From Phocoenobacter uteri (GTDB taxonomy: Bacteria; Pseudomonadota; Gammaproteobacteria; Enterobacterales; Pasteurellaceae), in NCBI RefSeq assembly GCF_900454895.1, contig NZ_UGTA01000001.1, positions 1,798,001 through 1,862,000 on the forward strand: a stretch of 64,000 nt of DNA, given 5' to 3'. The stretch's first letter is position 1; each line of letters starts with the position of its first letter. The notes under the pieces are model-generated. The model saw only the letters and a list, made by a program, of their open reading frames with translations. It did not search any database and was not told where the DNA came from. Below are positions 59,424 through 64,000 of the stretch, piece by piece. Both the position numbers and the translations under genes were made by a program.

Positions 59424-61133
59424 TTAACCTTTTAATTGTGATTGAATAAACTCAACCATTTGATCTTTGGCGATCATCTGTTTTTCGCCTGTGTGACGGC
59501 TCTTATATTCAAGCTCACCATTTTCAAGACTACGCTGTCCGATTACGATGGTGTGTGGCACGCCGATCAATTCCATATCCGCAAACATCACACCTGGACG
59601 CTCTTTACGATCATCAAAAATCACATCAATATTCAAGGCTTTTAATTGCTCATAAAGGGCTTCAGCTTCTTGTTTTACTTCATCAGATTTGTGCATATTC
59701 ATTGGCACAATCGCCACCGTGAAAGGTGCAATCGCATTTGACCATTTAATACCACGCCCATCGTGATTTTGCTCAATCGCTGCGGCAACCACACGAGAAA
59801 CACCGATACCATAACAACCCATAATTAAGGTTTGTGGACGACCGTCTTCGCCTTGCACTGTTGCGTTCATTGCTTCTGAATATTTTGAACCAAGTTGGAA
59901 AATATGTCCTACTTCAATACCACGTTTAATCAATAATGTACCTTTACCGTCTGGACTTGGATCGCCTTCCACAACGTTACGTAAATCTGCGACTTTTGGT
60001 AACGCTACATCACGTTCCCAGTTCACATTGAAATAGTGTTTACCGTCAATGTTTGCCCCTGTGGTGAAATCGCTCATTAACTCAACGCTACGGTCGATAA
60101 TCACAGGAATTGGCATATTTACAACCCCTAGTGAACCTACACCTGCACCGATTTTAGCTTTAATCTCTGCTTCATCAGCAAATTCAAAAGGTTCAGCTAC
60201 TTCTGGTAATTTAATGGCTTTGATTTCATTTAAGTCGTGATCGCCACGTAACACCAATGCGATTAACGGTTGCTCTTCGCTTGCCCCTTTTACCACTAAA
60301 GTTTTAACGGTTTTCTCAATCGCCACATCAAATTGCTCGACCACTTCGGCAATGGTTTTCGCATTTGGCGTGTCCATCAATGCCATTTCTTTGGTTGGTG
60401 CGTGTTTTTCGCCCACAGCCACTGCTTCTGCTAATTCAATATTGGCTGCGTAATCCGATTCTGTTGAGAATACGATATCGTCTTCGCCACTTTGTGCTAA
60501 TACTTGGAACTCGTGTGACGCATTACCACCGATTGAGCCAGTATCTGCTTGAACAGGACGGAAATCTAAGCCTAAGCGATTGAAAATATTGCAATAGGTT
60601 TGGTGCATCACTTCATACGTATTTTGTAAACACTCGGTGCTAGTATGGAAAGAGTAAGCGTCTTTCATTAAGAATTCACGTGAACGCATTACCCCAAAAC
60701 GAGGACGCACTTCATCACGGAATTTAGTTTGAATTTGGTATAAATTTAACGGTAATTGTTTGTATGAGGTCACTTCACGACGAACTAAATCGGTGATCAC
60801 TTCTTCGTGAGTTGGGCCTAATACGAACGGACGATTGCCACGATCATCAAAACGTAATAATTCAGGGCCGTAATCGTCCCAACGTTGTGATTCAATCCAA
60901 AGATCCGCAGGTTGAACAACCGGCATAGACACTTCAACCGCCGCTTTATTCATTTCTTCACGCACGATATTTTCTACTTTTTTCAACACTCGCAGCCCTG
61001 TTGGCAACCAAGTGTAAAGCCCTGACGCCAAAGGTCTGATCATCCCCGCACGTAACATTAACTGGTGGCTTACCACCTGTGCATCATTTGGGGTTTCTTT
61101 TAAGGTTGAAAGTAAATATTGAGTTGTACGCAT
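59424..61133 (-). CDS. proS: Prolyl-tRNA synthetase
   Basis: A 569-residue class II aminoacyl-tRNA synthetase of the bacterial type. Motif 2 is in the [19 protein letters not shown] region near residue 143. An inserted editing domain (about 225-395) that hydrolyses mischarged Ala-tRNA follows, then motif 3 (GCYGIGVSR near 440) and the anticodon-binding domain. Length matches E. coli ProS (572). Confidence 0.97.
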   Translation of the reverse strand: MRTTQYLLSTLKETPNDAQVVSHQLMLRAGMIRPLASGLYTWLPTGLRVLKKVENIVREEMNKAAVEVSMPVVQPADLWIESQRWDDYGPELLRFDDRGNRPFVLGPTHEEVITDLVRREVTSYKQLPLNLYQIQTKFRDEVRPRFGVMRSREFLMKDAYSFHTSTECLQNTYEVMHQTYCNIFNRLGLDFRPVQADTGSIGGNASHEFQVLAQSGEDDIVFSTESDYAANIELAEAVAVGEKHAPTKEMALMDTPNAKTIAEVVEQFDVAIEKTVKTLVVKGASEEQPLIALVLRGDHDLNEIKAIKLPEVAEPFEFADEAEIKAKIGAGVGSLGVVNMPIPVIIDRSVELMSDFTTGANIDGKHYFNVNWERDVALPKVADLRNVVEGDPSPDGKGTLLIKRGIEVGHIFQLGSKYSEAMNATVQGEDGRPQTLIMGCYGIGVSRVVAAAIEQNHDGRGIKWSNAIAPFTVAIVPMNMHKSDEVKQEAEALYEQLKALNIDVIFDDRKERPGVMFADMELIGVPHTIVIGQRSLENGELEYKSRHTGEKQMIAKDQMVEFIQSQLKG

Positions 61134-61300
61134 TTTATATTCCTATTTTTATATGTAATTTTGAAAACTGGTGCTATTTTAAAGAAAAACCAGCAATATA
61201 GCGAAAAAATTTTTATTGGTAAACGAGTATTGTAACAAATAATTTTAATGTGTGATTATCTTTGTTCAGCACAGTTACAACATCTCGTTTTCATCACATT

Positions 61301-61903
61301 TTATTTTGAAAAAGTTGGCAAAGAAAGTTGCCATTTTATCGCCGTTAAACGAATGGCTAACACCACCCCTGCAGCGACTAAAATATTGATCACTCGTGGT
61401 AAGTGAGAATAATCTAATAAGCAGTACACCGATCCACCGATGATGCAAGCAGAAGCGTAAATTTCTTTTTGGAAAATAAAGGGAATTTGACCAGCAAGCA
61501 CATCACGAATTGCTCCGCCTCCACAGCCGGTGAGAGTTCCCATTAGCACCGCAACCGTTGGCGAGAAGCCATAATGTAAGGCTTTTTCTGCACCGATTAC
61601 TGTAAATACCGCTAAGCCGACCGCATCAGAAACGGGGAGAACATACCACGGGATACGTGTCGGTTTTTTAATAAAGGCTATCATCAAGGCACAGGTGGCA
61701 ACGACGATCCAAATATAATTATTATCGGTAAGCCAAAACACTGGGGCATCTAAGATAAGATCCCGAATTGTACCGCCACCAATAGCGACCACACTGGCTA
61801 AAACTAACACGCCAACAGCATCCATTTTTAATCGAAACGCCATTGACACCCCCGACACAGCAAAAATTGCGGTTCCAAGCAGATCAAAAATATAAAGAAA
61901 CAT
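61301..61903 (-). CDS. yicG: UPF0126/TRIC-type membrane protein YicG
   Basis: A 200-residue membrane protein made of two similar three-helix halves, each containing a glycine-rich GGGxxRD motif: GGGTIRDLILD near residue 42 and GGGAIRDVLAG near 128. The family is related to trimeric intracellular cation channels; some bacterial members affect glycine uptake. The substrate here is unknown. A single uptake sequence lies just upstream of its start. Confidence 0.92.
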   Translation of the reverse strand: MFLYIFDLLGTAIFAVSGVSMAFRLKMDAVGVLVLASVVAIGGGTIRDLILDAPVFWLTDNNYIWIVVATCALMIAFIKKPTRIPWYVLPVSDAVGLAVFTVIGAEKALHYGFSPTVAVLMGTLTGCGGGAIRDVLAGQIPFIFQKEIYASACIIGGSVYCLLDYSHLPRVINILVAAGVVLAIRLTAIKWQLSLPTFSK

Positions 61904-62011
61904 TTATTCTCCTTTAACAAGCGGTAGGATTTTGATCAAAATTTGCAAAATCGTCAAAATTTTAGCCTGATATTTTATGCCAAATTATATATAAAATCTT
62001 TAATTTTATGA

Positions 62012-62040
62012 TTGACAGTATTTTATTTTTTATTTAAAAA
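62012..62040 (+). promoter_or_regulatory. Candidate promoter of ilvE
   Basis: TTGACA (62012-62017), a 17-base spacer and TAAAAA (62035-62040). The -35 is perfect; the -10 is weaker. A TATAAT at 62075-62080 without a good -35 is an alternative. Confidence 0.4.
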
Positions 62041-62098
62041 GAAAAAGCACAAAAAATAATAACAGTGCGAATACTATAATAAAAAAAGGAAACACAAC

Positions 62099-63112
62099 AT
62101 GAAAAATTTAGATTGGAACAATTTAGGTCTTGAATATATCAAAACCGATTTTCGTTTTGTTGCTCGCTTCAAAGAAGGGCAATGGGAATCTGGTCAGCTT
62201 GTTGAAGATAATCAACTAACAATGAGTGAAGCCTCGCCAGCATTACATTATGGGCAACAATGTTTTGAGGGATTAAAAGCCTATCGCTGTAAAGATGGCT
62301 CTATCAATTTATTCCGTCCTGATGAAAATGCAAAACGATTACAGCGTTCTTGTGAGCGTCTTTTGATGCCACCAGTTCCAGAGGATTTGTTTATTGAGGC
62401 TTGTAAGCAGGTAGTGAAAGCAAATGAAGCGTGGCTTGGGCCTTATGGCTCAGGTGCAACGCTTTATCTTCGTCCCTTTGTGATTGGTGTTGGTGATAAT
62501 CTTGGTATCAACCCTGCCAAAGAATACATTTTTTGCGTTTTTTGTACCCCTGTTGGCTCTTATGTGAAAGGGGGCTTAAAACCGACCAATTTCTTAATTT
62601 CAGACTATGACCGTGCTGCACCGCAAGGTACAGGGGCGGCAAAAGTCGGTGGAAACTACGCAGCCAGTTTATTGCCAGCAAAATTAGCCAAACAACGTCA
62701 ATTTGCGGATTGTATCTATCTTGATCCTGCCACGCATACCAAAATTGAAGAAGTGGGAGCTGCCAACTTTTTTGCGATTACCCACGATAATTGTTTTGTC
62801 ACCCCAGCTTCGCCATCAATTTTGCCGAGTATCACAAAATATTCATTACTCTACTTAGCCAAAGAGCGTTTAGGCTTAGAAGCAATTGAAGGTGACATTT
62901 ATATTGATCAATTAGATCGATATAAAGAAGCGGGGGCTTGTGGTACAGCACTTGTGATTACACCAATTGGTGGAATTCAATATAAAGATAATTTTCACGT
63001 CTTTTTCAGTGAATCCGAAGTCGGCGAAATCACAAAAAAACTGTATAACGAGTTAGTGGGTATCCAATTTGGCGATGTGCCTGCACCAGAAAATTGGATC
63101 GTAAAAATATAA
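62099..63112 (+). CDS. ilvE: Branched-chain amino-acid aminotransferase
   Basis: A 337-residue class IV (fold type IV) PLP aminotransferase for the last step of leucine, isoleucine and valine synthesis. The PLP lysine is in [15 protein letters not shown] near residue 186. The class signature includes the [11 protein letters not shown] region near 222. It is the longer type II form found in H. influenzae and Gram-positives rather than the 309-residue E. coli type. AGGA lies before the ATG. No ilvGMDA neighbours follow. Confidence 0.95.
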   Translation: MKNLDWNNLGLEYIKTDFRFVARFKEGQWESGQLVEDNQLTMSEASPALHYGQQCFEGLKAYRCKDGSINLFRPDENAKRLQRSCERLLMPPVPEDLFIEACKQVVKANEAWLGPYGSGATLYLRPFVIGVGDNLGINPAKEYIFCVFCTPVGSYVKGGLKPTNFLISDYDRAAPQGTGAAKVGGNYAASLLPAKLAKQRQFADCIYLDPATHTKIEEVGAANFFAITHDNCFVTPASPSILPSITKYSLLYLAKERLGLEAIEGDIYIDQLDRYKEAGACGTALVITPIGGIQYKDNFHVFFSESEVGEITKKLYNELVGIQFGDVPAPENWIVKI

Positions 63113-63131
63113 ACAATGTATATTTTCATCG

Positions 63132-63166
63132 ACCTGCATTGTTTAACCACTTTGCAGGTTTTTTTG
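63132..63166 (+). terminator. Terminator of ilvE
   Basis: ACCTGCA (63132-63138) pairs with TGCAGGT (63153-63159) and is followed by a T-run to 63165. Confidence 0.8.
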
Positions 63167-63207
63167 TACAAAAATAAGATTATTTAAAATAACAGGAAGT
63201 ACACACT

Positions 63208-64000
63208 ATGACACAACAAATTTCTATTCCCAATGAGGAAATAACCACAGATTCACTGACCGCGACGCAACATATTAAAGATTTTTTATATAAATTATTA
63301 TTTGGTATGGCACAGGCGGTCGTGATTGCACTTTCACCCAATGCTATTCTTGGTACAGCGTTAAAGCCTTTTGTGCATATTCCCTCCATCGCCGTATTTA
63401 TGGACGCGTTGGTGGTAATGCAAGGGTTGGTTTCATTTATTACGGGGATTTTAGTCGCTCTTGCGTTTAAATTAAATCCGATGAAAGCCACCATTATCGG
63501 GGCTGCCGCCTTTGTCTCTTCGGGTGTATTAAAGCATACCGATAACGGTTTAATGCTTGTGGGGATTGGTGATCTGCTCAACGTCCTCATTTTTACGAGC
63601 CTTTCCGTGCTGATTACGCTGTGGTTAAAAGATCGCTTAGGTTCATTAACGATACTCATACAGCCTATTATCGCAGGGGCATTGGTGGGATTTTTGGGCT
63701 TAATGGCACTACCTTATATTGCTAGCGTAACTGTTGCTATTGGAAAAATGATCCTATATTTCACCCAATTACAGCCATTACTGATGAGCATTCTGATTGC
63801 TATTTCATTTGCCGTCTTGATTATTTCACCCATTTCAACGGTCGCGATTAGTTTGATTATTAGCTTATCAGGGCTAGCTTCAGGTGCGGCTAATTTAGGC
63901 GTCACAAGCACCGCTGCCGTGCTAGTGATTGGCTCGTTATACGCTAGAAATAAATCCGGCGTTGCCTTAGCGGTATTTTTAGGGGCGATGAAAATGATGA
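63208..64000 (+). CDS. PTS EIIC-like membrane protein, 3' end outside the window
   Basis: An open frame of 264 codons from the ATG at 63208 (AGGAAG upstream) runs to the window edge without a stop. After a polar 25-residue N-terminus it is almost wholly hydrophobic, with about eight helices. ISPISTVAISLIISLSGLAS followed by GAANLGV resembles the family of stand-alone phosphotransferase EIIC-like proteins (PTS_EIIC_2). I see no EIIA or EIIB domain in the visible part, so sugar transport by phosphorylation is not shown. Confidence 0.7.
   Translation, partial: MTQQISIPNEEITTDSLTATQHIKDFLYKLLFGMAQAVVIALSPNAILGTALKPFVHIPSIAVFMDALVVMQGLVSFITGILVALAFKLNPMKATIIGAAAFVSSGVLKHTDNGLMLVGIGDLLNVLIFTSLSVLITLWLKDRLGSLTILIQPIIAGALVGFLGLMALPYIASVTVAIGKMILYFTQLQPLLMSILIAISFAVLIISPISTVAISLIISLSGLASGAANLGVTSTAAVLVIGSLYARNKSGVALAVFLGAMKMM

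Noticed and set aside
63180..63659. 159-codon minus-strand open frame near the right edge
   Set aside because: The plus strand there encodes a convincing membrane protein with a ribosome-binding site; the minus frame has neither.
1..64000. CRISPR arrays, prophage, insertion sequences, tRNA or rRNA genes
   Set aside because: I looked for direct-repeat arrays, transposase or phage motifs and cloverleaf signatures in the intergenic regions and saw none.

Overview
The window is a stretch of core chromosome from a low-GC gammaproteobacterium of the family Pasteurellaceae. Gene content and protein similarity point there. So do dozens of DNA-uptake signal sequences of the Actinobacillus pleuropneumoniae type (core ACAAGCGGTC), often in inverted pairs between genes. 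I cannot name the species. About 94% of the sequence is accounted for by roughly 56 protein genes. I saw no tRNA, rRNA, CRISPR array, prophage or insertion sequence.

Layout. 1-3.3 kb: suhB, dxs and two tiny unknown genes. 3.3-4.2 kb: a decayed MFS transporter fragment, then a GATC-rich, DnaA-box-rich, AT-rich segment just upstream of mnmG, which I read as the chromosomal replication origin. Hand-counted G/C composition changes sense across it. 4.2-9.2 kb: mnmG-rsmG, rraA, and rpoZ-spoT, where spoT lacks its usual C-terminal third. 9.4-15.4 kb: fumC, the L-lactate pair lctP-lldD, and uhpT. 15.6-23.8 kb: rnr, aroK-aroB-dam, and an O-antigen-ligase-like gene with waaA-coaD. 23.8-24.5 kb: a second DnaA-box/GATC cluster, 20 kb from the first. 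24.5-38.4 kb: dcuB, dapF, murB-birA, rsmI, lpoA-yraN-diaA-dolP, ruvB, trmB, fabH, a possible 21-25-residue peptide gene, gor and ybjQ. 38.6-47.5 kb: two tandem POT peptide transporters, divergent from an oligopeptide ABC operon (oppA-oppB-oppC and a fused double ATPase). 47.6-49.4 kb: rluC-folP. 49.5-56.2 kb: a complete formate dehydrogenase locus (fdhD divergent from fdhG-fdxH-fdnI-fdhE) whose catalytic subunit has cysteine where the family usually has selenocysteine. 56.3-64 kb: prfC, satP, proS-plsC, yicG, ilvE and a membrane protein cut by the window edge.

How the genes fit together. Several act on replication: the origin-like DNA, Dam methylase (GATC sites), DiaA (a DnaA partner) and RuvB. 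Fermentation and anaerobic respiration are represented by formate dehydrogenase, fumarase, C4-dicarboxylate and acetate/succinate transport, and L-lactate uptake and oxidation. Peptide scavenging is duplicated (POT pair plus Opp). The rest is envelope, cofactor, translation and amino-acid housekeeping.

Points worth following up are the second origin-like cluster, the Sec-to-Cys formate dehydrogenase, the truncated SpoT, the peptide gene with its own promoter and terminator but an apparent one-base frameshift, and a single foreign-type (Haemophilus) uptake-sequence pair inside the formate dehydrogenase operon.
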